Below are positions 16,717-24,463 of a DNA stretch of 64,000 nucleotides, in pieces. Where the stretch lies: the NCBI GenBank assembly GCA_028285405.1, contig JANQPH010000032.1:52018-116017 (forward strand), read 5' to 3'. The position numbers and the translations under genes are program-made. The number at the start of each line of letters is the position of its first letter. The first letter of the stretch is position 1. The notes under the pieces are model-generated. The model saw only the letters and a list, made by a program, of their open reading frames with translations, had not been told where the DNA came from and did no database searches. The stretch is from Thermoleophilia bacterium. GTDB taxonomy: Bacteria > Actinomycetota > Thermoleophilia > Miltoncostaeales > Miltoncostaeaceae.

Positions 16717-17037
16717 ATGAGCTCCGCCCCACTCCGAATCGAGCGCGCCGACGAGCACGTCGCCGCAGCGCCAGCACCCGCTCAACTCCGCCTGATTCGC
16801 TCGCCGAGACGCAGGTCCCGCCCATCGGCACGAGCTGTCCGCGTCTACGCGCTCGGAGCGCTCGTCGGCTTCCTCTTGGCCGCGTTGTTGTCTGTGCCCG
16901 GCGGGACCGAGGTCGTCGCGATCCAGCTCGTCGGCGCCGGGATCGCGGGCGCCACCGCGGCGCTCGCCCGCTCCGCGGAGCTGCGCACCCCCGGCTCGCG
17001 ACTCGCGCTCGTCGGCAGGCCGACCCGCCGGCCGTAG
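16717..17037 (+). CDS. SOS-controlled small membrane protein, unknown function
   Basis: A 106-residue protein with a basic cytoplasmic-like N-terminal half (about 1-42, many Arg) and two predicted membrane helices (about 43-61 and 64-84) joined by a short SVPGG turn, ending in a basic tail. No LysM or peptidase motif is seen. The ATG at 16717 lies 7 nt after a -10 box whose -35 is covered by a LexA operator. It is divergent from mraZ, the head of the dcw cluster. By analogy with SOS-induced membrane division inhibitors (SidA, DivS, YneA, ChiZ families) it may delay division after DNA damage; this is inference, and no sequence similarity to those was recognised. Confidence 0.7.
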   Translation: MSSAPLRIERADEHVAAAPAPAQLRLIRSPRRRSRPSARAVRVYALGALVGFLLAALLSVPGGTEVVAIQLVGAGIAGATAALARSAELRTPGSRLALVGRPTRRP

Positions 17038-17169
17038 ACCTGGACTGCCCCGCTGGGCGGGCGTCCGCACCGCACTCTGTGGGCGGCGCTGACCCGTCGA
17101 ACGACCGCGCCGGCACACGACGGCGGGTCCCCGAACACGGGACCGCTCCCACACCTCTCCGTCCGCCGA

Positions 17170-17186
17170 TTGTGACATTGTTGTGA
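17170..17186. repeat. Direct repeat upstream of the ATPase gene
   Basis: TTGTGA occurs twice at 17170-17175 and 17181-17186, exactly 11 bp apart, about 90 bp before the ATPase gene, in a 237-bp interval with no gene. One helical turn of spacing suggests a tandem activator site or alternative -35 boxes, but no good -10 follows. The rest of 17038-17274 shows nothing I can name. Confidence 0.3.
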
Positions 17187-17274
17187 ACGGTCCGGATCGG
17201 CGAATGAGGGGCACCATCTCCAAGCGGCACACCCCGACGCGCCTCGCCTCCAGTGCGGGTGGGCGCAGGCCACG

Positions 17275-18120
17275 GTGAGCGCGGTGGCGGCGGCGCCCAC
17301 GCAGGATCCGCGGCTGGCCCACTGGGGCCTCGTCGAGCCCCCGTTCGCGCTCGATCCGGACCCGAGGTTCGCGTTCGAGCGATCCGACCACCGCGAGGGC
17401 CTGGCGCGAATCCTCTTCGGCATCACCCAGATCGGTGGAGTCGTGCTGGTGACGGGTGAGATCGGCTGCGGCAAGACGATGCTGGCCACCTCGCTCACAT
17501 CGATGATGCGGGACGACGGCCTCCGCGTGGCCCGGGTGTCGAATCCACCCCGCACCGGGGCGGCCCTACTCGGCGATCTGCTCGAGGCGAGCGGGGGACC
17601 GCCGGCGGGTCGCACCGCGGCGAGGCGCGCGGCGGCCCTGCGCACCCACCTCGCCGACGGAGGGGGTCGCTTCGCCCTCCTGGTCGACGAGGCGCAGCGC
17701 CTGGATCGCCGTGCGCTGGACGAGCTTCGACTGCTGACCAACCCCGGGGATGCTCCGGGCGCGCCGGTGGTGCTGCTCGGCCAGCCCGAGCTCCTTCCGA
17801 AGATCACGGCGATGCCCCAGGTCGATCAGCGGGTCGCGGTGCGACACCACCTCCGCGGCATGGATCCGGCCGAGGTCAAGGAGTACGTCGATCACCGCAC
17901 TCGGGTCGCAGGAGCGGAACGGCCGCTGTTCTCGAACCGCGCGATCGAGGCGATCCACGTCGAGTCCCGGGGAATCCCCCGACTCGTGAACATGACGTGC
18001 GCCAGCGCGCTCTTCATCGCCGCGATTCGCGGCGAGACCAAGGTCACCGAGGACACCGTGCGGGACGTCGCCGAGGACCAGCGCGCCGCGAGGGATGTCG
18101 GCGAGGGAGCAGTCCAGTGA
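17275..18120 (+). CDS. ExeA/GspA-like AAA ATPase
   Basis: A 281-residue cytoplasmic AAA ATPase. The N-terminus HWGLVEPPFALDPDP (about 16-30) is typical of the ExeA family. Walker A is GEIGCGKT at 61-68, Walker B is FALLVDEAQRL (about 132-142), and a sensor region LLGQPEL follows. No membrane helix or peptidoglycan-binding domain is present, unlike Aeromonas ExeA. The GTG at 17275 precedes SAVAAAPTQ. It heads an operon with a small DNA-binding-like protein (GTGA overlap) and two CHAD proteins. TniB-type transposition ATPases are related, but no transposase or repeat ends are nearby, so a housekeeping role is more likely. Function unknown. Confidence 0.8.
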   Translation: MSAVAAAPTQDPRLAHWGLVEPPFALDPDPRFAFERSDHREGLARILFGITQIGGVVLVTGEIGCGKTMLATSLTSMMRDDGLRVARVSNPPRTGAALLGDLLEASGGPPAGRTAARRAAALRTHLADGGGRFALLVDEAQRLDRRALDELRLLTNPGDAPGAPVVLLGQPELLPKITAMPQVDQRVAVRHHLRGMDPAEVKEYVDHRTRVAGAERPLFSNRAIEAIHVESRGIPRLVNMTCASALFIAAIRGETKVTEDTVRDVAEDQRAARDVGEGAVQ

Positions 18121-18440
18121 GCCGCGTCAGCTACCAGGCCATCCTCGAGGGTTCTGCCGCCGAGGCGGGACAGTTCGTCGAGCTGCCCAAGTCCGCGGTG
18201 GCCACCCGCCGCAAGGACGCGCGCAAGGAGGTGCGCCTCCGCGTCTCGGACGAGCAGCGCAGATGGCTCGCCGAGGTCGCGGAGATCTCGGGTCGCGGTA
18301 TCGACGAGGACGCGTTGATGCGCGCCCTGCTCGACGTCGGCATGCACCTGCAGATCGACTGGACGTTCGTCTCGGGCGGCAAGGAGCTCCGAGAGTCCGT
18401 GCGCGAGGCGATTCGGGTACGACGAGACCAGGTCGACTGA
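18117..18440 (+). CDS. Small ribbon-helix-helix-like protein
   Basis: A 107-residue protein whose central part (about 37-80, beginning RKEVRLRVSDEQRRWL) resembles a ribbon-helix-helix DNA-binding fold: a basic beta strand followed by two helices. The GTG at 18117 overlaps the stop of the ATPase gene as GTGA, so the two are coupled and may act together. Three nucleotides separate it from the first CHAD gene. The fold call is by eye and not certain; there is no other recognisable domain. Confidence 0.6.
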   Translation: MSRVSYQAILEGSAAEAGQFVELPKSAVATRRKDARKEVRLRVSDEQRRWLAEVAEISGRGIDEDALMRALLDVGMHLQIDWTFVSGGKELRESVREAIRVRRDQVD

Positions 18441-18443
18441 GCG

Positions 18444-18974
18444 GTGGCAAAGGCGTGGCCCGTGCCAGGCCTCGACCGGCGCACCAGGTTTCGCGAGGCG
18501 GCGGGGCGCGTGATCCTGGTGCGCTGGCGCGAGATGATGAGCTACCGAGCGGGAACCGAGGCCGGCGAGGACATTGAGGAGCTTCACGCGATGCGGGTCT
18601 CCTCCCGCCGTCTGCGGGCCGCGATGGACGCGTTCGAGGGCGCCTTCCCCCGCAAGGAGTTCCGTCGCTACCTGCGGCAGGTGAAGGCGATCACCGACAC
18701 GCTGGGCGATGCGCGCGACCTCGACGTCGCGACCGAGCGCCTCGAGGAGCTGAAGGGTCAGATGGGCTCCGAGGCGCAGCCCGGCCTCGACGGGCTGATC
18801 CGGCGGTATCTGGACGAGCGCCGTCAGGAGGACCCGAGGATCTCCGCCCTCTTCGCCCAACTGGACGACGAGGAGTTCGCACCCGAGTTCGAGGCGTTCA
18901 TCGAGACCCATACCGGCATCGACGCCGCGGCGGTGGAGCTCGAGCCGGCCGACGCGCCCACTCCGGAGCCCTGA
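18444..18974 (+). CDS. CHAD domain protein 1
   Basis: A 176-residue all-helical protein with the CHAD hallmark ELHAMRVSSRRLRAAM (about 47-62) and LGDARDLDV (about 92-100). CHAD domains bind polyphosphate through conserved His/Arg/Lys faces. It has about half the length of a usual CHAD protein and lacks a CYTH domain. The GTG at 18444 lies 3 nt after the previous stop, and the next CHAD gene starts immediately after its own stop (TGAATG). The two CHAD proteins share the pattern MAKxxPVxG at their N-termini, so they are a tandem duplication. Acidic, Pro-rich C-terminus. Confidence 0.85.
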   Translation: MAKAWPVPGLDRRTRFREAAGRVILVRWREMMSYRAGTEAGEDIEELHAMRVSSRRLRAAMDAFEGAFPRKEFRRYLRQVKAITDTLGDARDLDVATERLEELKGQMGSEAQPGLDGLIRRYLDERRQEDPRISALFAQLDDEEFAPEFEAFIETHTGIDAAAVELEPADAPTPEP

Positions 18975-19559
18975 ATGGCCAAGCCACTTCCCGTCAAGGG
19001 CATCAAGCCGAAGCGGCGGATCGCGCCCAACGCGCGCCGGATCTTCGAGGTCCGGATCGGCGAGGTCTACTCCTACGAGGGGGCGATCGGCGACCCGGCG
19101 AACGTCACGGAGCTCCACGACATGCGGATCGCCTTCAAGCGACTTCGCTATCTGCTCGAGATCTTCGACATCGGCTTCGACGAGGACCTGTCGCCGCACC
19201 TGGAACAGGTCAAGCAGCTGCAGGACCTCCTCGGCGACATCCACGACTGCGACGTCCAGGTGCCGATGCTCGAGGAGCACCTGCGCTGGCTCGACCGGCA
19301 GGAGGCGGACGCGATCGGCGCGCTCGTCGTCCGCGCGCCGCCGGGTGAGCGGCCGGACGACGTCGAGGAGGCGTACGAGTCCTTCAGGGCGAGCCTCGAC
19401 GCCACGCGTCGGTCGGACGAGCGGGCTGGCATCCATCAGCTGCTCGGCCGCCGCCGCCGAGAGCGCGATGAGCTCTACGCGAGGTTCCTCGGCGAGTGGC
19501 GACGGTTGAAGCGAGAGCGTTTCCGCGCCGACCTCGAGCGCTCGCTCGGCCTGACCTGA
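18975..19559 (+). CDS. CHAD domain protein 2
   Basis: A 194-residue paralogue of the preceding gene. It has ELHDMRIAFKRLRYLLEIF (about 45-63) and LLGDIHDCDV (about 88-97), then a second helical bundle with many Arg and Glu. Shared N-terminal pattern MAKxxPVxG with CHAD protein 1 suggests duplication and possible heterodimer formation, each chain supplying one polyphosphate-binding face. Its ATG directly abuts the upstream stop codon. Last gene of the ATPase operon; a separate promoter follows for the M23 gene. Confidence 0.85.
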   Translation: MAKPLPVKGIKPKRRIAPNARRIFEVRIGEVYSYEGAIGDPANVTELHDMRIAFKRLRYLLEIFDIGFDEDLSPHLEQVKQLQDLLGDIHDCDVQVPMLEEHLRWLDRQEADAIGALVVRAPPGERPDDVEEAYESFRASLDATRRSDERAGIHQLLGRRRRERDELYARFLGEWRRLKRERFRADLERSLGLT

Positions 19560-19681
19560 CCGACCTCACCGCGGGCCGATCCGCTCCCCATGGGCTGACC
19601 CGGCCCGTGCCGGCGCCTGCGGCACCCATCGTGCGGCAGGGTTCCACCGCGACGTCACGAACGGTTTCACAATTCCCTCGC

Positions 19682-19711
19682 TTGACCGGCGTCCGCGTCG
19701 TCCCCTAGGGT
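19682..19711 (+). promoter_or_regulatory. Promoter of the M23 peptidase gene
   Basis: -35 TTGACC (19682-19687), 18-bp spacer, -10 TAGGGT (19706-19711). The start point should lie near 19718, giving a short leader that contains the GGAGGA ribosome site at 19735-19740. The remainder of the 19560-19745 interval holds no gene. Confidence 0.6.
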
Positions 19712-19745
19712 CGCCGCTGCCGACGCCCCGACTCGGAGGAACCCG

Positions 19746-20591
19746 ATCATCGCCGCTCGCACGCGCGCGACTCAGGTGCTGATTGGCCTGGTCGCGTCCT
19801 TGGTCGTACTGATGACCCTGTCGACCGCCGCCTTCGGTGTCACCCTGCCCAAGCGGGACACCCAGCGGCTCGCGCCCGGCCAACCCGCGGCAAAGACGTC
19901 GACCACGACGACCAGAGTGGCCGCGACCACGCTCCGACCGGGATCCTCGGGGCAGGCCGTCAAGGCCCTTCAGCAGAAGCTGCGCTCGCGCGGCAGCCGG
20001 CTGGCCGTCGACGGCTCGTACGGTCCGGCGACAGTGCGGGCCGTCAAGGCGCTGCAGCGCAAGCTCGGCCTGAAGCAGACCGGGATCGCCACCAAGTCGC
20101 TCCTGCGGCGGCTCGGCATCAGGAACGTACGCACCCAGCCGACCGGCTCGGTCGGCCGCAGCCCGTACCTGCTGACGTTCCCGTTCCCGCCGAGCGTGAA
20201 CTACTCGTACACGAACGACTTCGGAGCGCCTCGCCACCAGGGCTCGCACCAGGGGGTCGACATCATCGGCCCGCTCGGCGCGCCGGTCGTGTCGGTCGGC
20301 TACGGGGTCGTCGAGCGGGCGCAGCGGGTCGAGAGCGGCCTCGGCGGTCGGTACATCTGGATCCGGGACCCGCAGGGCAACCTCTTCTACTACGCGCACT
20401 TGGACACGATCGCGACCGGCGTCGACGTCGGGACCGAGGTCTGGCCCGGGCGGCGGATCGGCACCAACGGGAACACCGGCGACGCTCGGTTCGGGATCGA
20501 GCACATCCACTTCGAGATCCGGCCCGGCGGCTACGGCACCATCATCAACCCGTTCAGCCACCTGGTCGCGGTCGACCCCAAGCGCAACTAG
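19746..20591 (+). CDS. Secreted M23 peptidase with peptidoglycan-binding domain
   Basis: Zinc endopeptidase expected to cut peptidoglycan cross-links outside the cell. From the proposed start the 281-residue product has a basic N-region, a signal-anchor helix (about 10-31), a Thr/Ala-rich linker, a PG_binding_1 domain (about 62-123) and an M23/LytM domain (about 145-275) with zinc ligands H168 and D172, H218, and the HIH pair H253/H255. The start is unusual: the GGAGGA ribosome site is followed after 5 nt by ATC (19746) and no ATG, GTG or TTG; the first normal codon is GTG at 19776, which has no ribosome site and removes the basic N-region of the signal. Confidence 0.9.
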   Translation: MIAARTRATQVLIGLVASLVVLMTLSTAAFGVTLPKRDTQRLAPGQPAAKTSTTTTRVAATTLRPGSSGQAVKALQQKLRSRGSRLAVDGSYGPATVRAVKALQRKLGLKQTGIATKSLLRRLGIRNVRTQPTGSVGRSPYLLTFPFPPSVNYSYTNDFGAPRHQGSHQGVDIIGPLGAPVVSVGYGVVERAQRVESGLGGRYIWIRDPQGNLFYYAHLDTIATGVDVGTEVWPGRRIGTNGNTGDARFGIEHIHFEIRPGGYGTIINPFSHLVAVDPKRN

Positions 20592-20596
20592 CCGAA

Positions 20597-20625
20597 CCGG
20601 CCCAGGCACACCCGCCTGGGCGCCG
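20597..20625. terminator. Hairpin between convergent genes
   Basis: Arms GCCCAGGC (20600-20607) and GCCTGGGC (20614-20621) form a perfect 8-bp stem with a 6-nt loop, extendable by CCGG on both sides with a small bulge. It lies between the stop of the M23 gene (20591) and the end of the Tad operon (20631) and could terminate both. No T-run follows, as is common in very GC-rich genomes. Confidence 0.45.
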
Positions 20626-20630
20626 GCCAG

Positions 20631-20948
20631 TCACCGCCCGATCGCCCACCGCGGCACCTCGACCCGGGGTCGCGCCGGCGCCGTGCGAGTCTTGCGCGCG
20701 GGCTTGCGCCGCGGCGTCGACCTGGGGCGGACACGAGGCGGTGCCGGCTTCGCCGCCGGCGGCGCCACCAGCGCTCGAAGCGCGCCGAGGTCGGGAACCG
20801 GCGGCGCACGGCGGGGAGTGCACGAGCCGGTGACCAGGAGCGCGCTCAGCACCATCCCGACGACCAGGATCGCGCCGACGTACTCAACGGTGCCCGCACC
20901 GCGCTGACGACTCCATCCGGCGGTAGGACGACCCGAGCGCCGGATCAT
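20631..20948 (-). CDS. Flp/TadE-type pilin-like protein
   Basis: A 105-residue protein at the end of the Tad operon. Its N-terminus has a type IVb prepilin signature: cleavage after G17, then AGTVEY with Glu at +5 and Tyr at +6, followed by a hydrophobic helix (about 24-40). This matches Flp pilins and TadE-like pseudopilins. After the helix comes a Pro/Arg/Lys-rich tail of about 60 residues instead of the short Flp tail. The ATG at 20948 overlaps the tadC stop as ATGA. It is the only pilin candidate in the window; a prepilin peptidase is not present here. Confidence 0.7.
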   Translation of the reverse strand: MIRRSGRPTAGWSRQRGAGTVEYVGAILVVGMVLSALLVTGSCTPRRAPPVPDLGALRALVAPPAAKPAPPRVRPRSTPRRKPARKTRTAPARPRVEVPRWAIGR

Positions 20949-21772
20949 GTCGTGCCCCCGACCGCCGCCCCGATCTGCTGACCCAGCTGCAGCAGGAGGG
21001 TCGCGACGATGAGCAGCATCGCCGCTGGGACCAGCACGAGCGCGGTCACGAGCTGGATCCGCGGAGCGGCGCTCGCAGCCCGCTCCAGCGCCTCGCGGCG
21101 GGCGGCTTCGCGCACCCGCTGCGCGTGCGCGCGCAGGATCGGTGCCAGCGGCGCTCCGAGCTCCTCGGACTGGTGCAGCGCGGTCACCAGCGTGGCCACC
21201 TCGTCGCACGGGCACCGCTCGGCGAGGCGCCCGTATGCCGTGCGTCGCTGGAGGCCGAGCTCGATGGATCTCAGCACCTCCGCGACCTCGTCGGCCAGCG
21301 CACCCTGGCTGTGCCGGGTGAGCGCCGAGAGTGCGGGGTCGACCGCCATCCCGCCCTGCACGCAGATCGCGAGGAGGTCGAGCGCCGGTGGAAGCTCGGC
21401 GCGGAGCGCTCGCGCCCGGGTCCGCTGGGCCCGACGCAGCGCCAGCGTCGGGGCGATCGCCCCCAGGAGCGCCCCTGGAACCGCCATCACCACCGCCAGC
21501 GGCACGAGCAGGGCGCAGGATGCCCCGACGAGGCCACCGCACCCAGCCCCCAGCAGCCGTGCGCACCCGACCGCACGCGGGTCGGCGCGGATCCCGGCCC
21601 GAGCGAAAGCGAGCTCCGCATCCCCCGGGGTCAGCCGAGCAACGAGGACCTCGGGGAGCCGCAACCCGCCGAGGCGCGCCCAGCCGCCACGCCCCTGCGC
21701 GGACATCGCTCGTGCGCGCACGACGGCCCAGACCGCGGCGAGCACCGCCCCGGCGACGAGCAGCGCCGTCAC
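20945..21772 (-). CDS. tadC: Tad pilus membrane protein TadC
   Basis: Inner-membrane platform protein of the Tad secretion system, with a T2SF domain. The 275-residue product has an N-terminal helix pair, a second pair near 95-135, the cytoplasmic T2SF helical bundle with LRAELPPALDLLAICVQGG (about 148-166) and a C-terminal hydrophobic pair. The GTG at 21772 overlaps the tadB stop as GTGA. It pairs with TadB to form the platform driven by the ATPase TadA. Confidence 0.88.
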   Translation of the reverse strand: MTALLVAGAVLAAVWAVVRARAMSAQGRGGWARLGGLRLPEVLVARLTPGDAELAFARAGIRADPRAVGCARLLGAGCGGLVGASCALLVPLAVVMAVPGALLGAIAPTLALRRAQRTRARALRAELPPALDLLAICVQGGMAVDPALSALTRHSQGALADEVAEVLRSIELGLQRRTAYGRLAERCPCDEVATLVTALHQSEELGAPLAPILRAHAQRVREAARREALERAASAAPRIQLVTALVLVPAAMLLIVATLLLQLGQQIGAAVGGTT

Positions 21773-22641
21773 CGCGGCCCCCGCGCCAGGTGGGAGATCG
21801 CGGCGATGCCCGCCGCATAGAAGATCACCGCCACACCGACCACGGCGACGCCGAGGGAATGGTCGAGCAGGGCCGTCACCGACCCGGGAGCGGCGAGCTC
21901 GAAGGCGATGCCGCCCGCGATCGGAAGCCCCGCCACCAGCCACGCGCTCGCCCGAGCCTGGGCCGTCGCGGCGCGCATGTCCGCTCGCAGCCGGTCCTCC
22001 TCCCGCAGGCGCGCGGCGAGGGTGTCCAGCGCCGCCGCCAGGCTCCCGCCCGCCCGCTGCTGCACCTCGATCGTCGCCGAGAGCGCACGGAGCTCGGGCA
22101 CCCGTGCCCGCTCACACGCCCCGCGAAGCGCCGAGTCGAGCCGCGCGCCCAGATCGAGGTCCCGCTGGATGTGGACGAGCTCTCGCGCCCCCGGGCCGGT
22201 CGACTCCTGCGCCGCGCGGGCGATCGCCGCCCGCAGCGACCGACCCGACCGCACCGAGGCGGCGACTCGCTCGCAGAGCTGAGGAACCTCACGGCCGAGC
22301 TCACGCGCCTGCCGGCGCTCGAGCACCCGCTCCACGACGGTCGCCGTCACGCAGACGACCGCGGCCAGTCCAACCACCCCGGGCCAGCCGGCCAGGATCC
22401 ATCCGAGTCCGGTCGCGGCCACGACAACCGGAGCCGAGAGCCGGGCCACGAGCGCGCCGCGCCCTGGGAGCACACCTTCGGCCCGTTGCTCGAGGGCGTG
22501 CCGCAGCGAGCGCCAGCCGGCCAGGATCCATCCGAGGCCGCCACCGACCAGCCCGCTCGGACCGAGCCCGAAGGCTCGACGCACGAAGACCAGCCCGAGC
22601 ACCGCCGCGGCCGCGCCCAAGACGAGCGCGGGCGGACTCAC
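21769..22641 (-). CDS. tadB: Tad pilus membrane protein TadB
   Basis: Partner of TadC in the inner-membrane platform. The 290-residue product has hydrophobic N-terminal helices, a T2SF cytoplasmic domain with ELGREVPQLCERVAASVRSG (about 115-135), and two C-terminal helices. The GTG at 22641 overlaps the tadA stop. An exact 25-bp direct repeat in the gene encodes LGWILAGW twice, 43 codons apart, inside the N-terminal hydrophobic region, which looks like a local duplication. Confidence 0.88.
   Translation of the reverse strand: MSPPALVLGAAAAVLGLVFVRRAFGLGPSGLVGGGLGWILAGWRSLRHALEQRAEGVLPGRGALVARLSAPVVVAATGLGWILAGWPGVVGLAAVVCVTATVVERVLERRQARELGREVPQLCERVAASVRSGRSLRAAIARAAQESTGPGARELVHIQRDLDLGARLDSALRGACERARVPELRALSATIEVQQRAGGSLAAALDTLAARLREEDRLRADMRAATAQARASAWLVAGLPIAGGIAFELAAPGSVTALLDHSLGVAVVGVAVIFYAAGIAAISHLARGPR
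22383..22536. repeat. 25-bp direct repeat within tadB
   Basis: The same 25 bases, beginning GCCAGCCGGCCAGGATCC, occur at 22383-22407 and 22512-22536, 129 bp apart and in the same reading frame. Both copies encode the residues LGWILAGW on the minus strand. Recombination between them would delete exactly 43 codons without shifting the frame. Confidence 0.7.
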
Positions 22642-23762
22642 GCCGTACCTGCCCCGGTCTCGGCATCGGAGCCCTCGAGCTCGACGATCTCGCGCACGCG
22701 GCGCGCCCCGTCCACGTCTCGCGCGCAGTGGACGACGACGTCGATCGCGCTCGAGACCTGCTCGTCGACGGCCGCATAGGGCAGCTCGAGGCCACCCATC
22801 ATGGCCATCACCCTGAGGCGGGCGAGGGCGTCTCGTGGCGACGACGCATGGACCGTCGACAGCGAGCCCTCGTGCCCGGTGGTCATGGCCGAGAGCATGT
22901 CCAGGGTCTCTCCCCCACGGACCTCGCCGACGATGATCCGATCGGGGCGCATCCTCAGGGCGTTTCGCACCAGGGCCCTGATGTCGACCTCGCCCACGCC
23001 CTCTCCGGAGGGTGGCCGCGACTCCAGGCGAACGACATGCGGAAGCGGGATGCGCAGCTCGGCGGCGTCCTCGATCGTGACCACACGCTCCTGAGGCCCG
23101 ATGGCCTCGCACAGCGCCGCGAGGACGGTGGTCTTGCCCGAGCCAGTCCCCCCGCTCACGAGCACGTTCTTGCGCGCCGCGACCGCGTCGGCCAGACGCG
23201 CCAGCTCGTCCTCCAAGAGCGTGCCGTTGGCGACCAGATCGCTCCCCCGGAGCCGCTCGGCGCCGAACCGCCTGATCGTCAGGGCCGTCCCGTCGACCGC
23301 AAGCGGCGGGATCACGACGTTGACGCGTGAGCCATCCGGAAGTCGGGCATCGGCCATCGGACTGCCTTCGTCCACCCTGCGGCCGACGGGAGCGAGGATC
23401 CGATCGACGACATGCCGAAGGTGCGCCTCGTCGGCGAACAGACCGGGTGCCGATCGGACCGTGCCACCGATCTCGACGTAGGTGCGATCGGGGCCGCAGA
23501 CCATGATCTCGGTGACCGCGGGGTCCCGAAACAGCGACTCCAGCGGACCGAGGCCGATCGCGGCGTCGACCGCGGCTTGGACGAGCGCCTCCTGCTCGTC
23601 GGCCGGGAGGATCGCGCGCTCCTCGGCGAGTGTCGTCAGCGCGGCGGCGCGGATCGCGTCCCGATCCGCATCGAGCGCCGCCCGAGCGACCGCCGCGCGG
23701 CGGAGCGACTCCACTCGCGCGTGGTCGGGAGGCGCCAGCGCGCCGGAGGACGCCGCGCTCAC
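22638..23762 (-). CDS. tadA: Tad/Flp pilus assembly ATPase TadA (CpaF)
   Basis: Hexameric secretion ATPase that powers Flp pilus assembly. The 374-residue product has the N-terminal domain ([18 protein letters not shown], about 71-88), Walker [10 protein letters not shown] at 204-212, the Asp box, the Walker B region [14 protein letters not shown], and the [11 protein letters not shown]is box. The GTG at 23762 overlaps the cpaE stop as GTGA. Slightly short compared with typical CpaF proteins (about 400-450) because the N-terminal extension is reduced. Confidence 0.93.
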   Translation of the reverse strand: MSAASSGALAPPDHARVESLRRAAVARAALDADRDAIRAAALTTLAEERAILPADEQEALVQAAVDAAIGLGPLESLFRDPAVTEIMVCGPDRTYVEIGGTVRSAPGLFADEAHLRHVVDRILAPVGRRVDEGSPMADARLPDGSRVNVVIPPLAVDGTALTIRRFGAERLRGSDLVANGTLLEDELARLADAVAARKNVLVSGGTGSGKTTVLAALCEAIGPQERVVTIEDAAELRIPLPHVVRLESRPPSGEGVGEVDIRALVRNALRMRPDRIIVGEVRGGETLDMLSAMTTGHEGSLSTVHASSPRDALARLRVMAMMGGLELPYAAVDEQVSSAIDVVVHCARDVDGARRVREIVELEGSDAETGAGTA

Positions 23763-24463
23763 CGCAGGGCCTTCGCCGCGATGTCGTCGATCGCCCGGGC
23801 GAGACGACCCCGCCGCTTGGTCGGCCACCGCCCGACGCTCACCGACTCCGCCTCCGTGGATGCGTCGGGAAGCTCCCCGATCACCGGAAGCCCCACGATG
23901 CGCTCGGCGGCGCGCGTCCCGAGCTCGTTCGGGCCCCGCACGCGGGACAAGACGAGCACTCCGCGGCCGTCCGCGGGCAGGTGCTGCGCGATCGTCGCCG
24001 CCCGCCGCGCGCCGCCGCGTGTGGCGGGCATCACGACCACCGGCCGCACACCGGCCTGGACCGCGCCGAGGACGGACTCGGACCACCCGCCGCTCGCGTC
24101 CACCACCGTCTGCCCGCACTCGCCGGCGGCGGCGACCAAACGAGCGGTCCGGTCGCGACCCCACGGACCGGGCCCGGATTCGCCCGGCGCGAACAGGACC
24201 TTCACCCCGGATCGGTGCGGGTACGCGGCCGCTCGGACATGGGAGGCCGACAGCTCGTCGGACACGACCTCGAGATCCGCGATCGTGCGGTCGCCCGGGA
24301 CCCCGAAGGCACCTGCCAGGTCGCCGCGGACCAGATCGAGCTCGAGCAGCAGACAGGCGGCCCCGCCCCGAACGACCGACAGCGCCACGCCGGTCGCGAG
24401 AGTCGTGGTCCCGCAACCGCCCGCCGCTCCGATGACGATCAGACCGCCCGCCGCCCCACTCAC
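23759..24463 (-). CDS. CpaE/TadZ-like MinD-family protein
   Basis: A 234-residue ParA/MinD-fold protein likely to place the Tad machine at the membrane. The P-loop region reads AGGCGTTT at 14-21: both lysines of the KGGxGKT deviant Walker A motif are absent, a feature also known in some CpaE/TadZ proteins. ELDLVRGDLAGAFG (about 41-54) corresponds to the switch I region. No receiver domain is fused, unlike Caulobacter CpaE. GTG at 24463 overlaps the cpaB stop. ATP hydrolysis is doubtful given the missing lysines. Confidence 0.75.
   Translation of the reverse strand: MSGAAGGLIVIGAAGGCGTTTLATGVALSVVRGGAACLLLELDLVRGDLAGAFGVPGDRTIADLEVVSDELSASHVRAAAYPHRSGVKVLFAPGESGPGPWGRDRTARLVAAAGECGQTVVDASGGWSESVLGAVQAGVRPVVVMPATRGGARRAATIAQHLPADGRGVLVLSRVRGPNELGTRAAERIVGLPVIGELPDASTEAESVSVGRWPTKRRGRLARAIDDIAAKALR

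Noticed and set aside
17275..18120. The ATPase as a TniB-type transposition protein
   Set aside because: No transposase, terminal inverted repeats or target duplication were seen around it, and the neighbours are CHAD genes.
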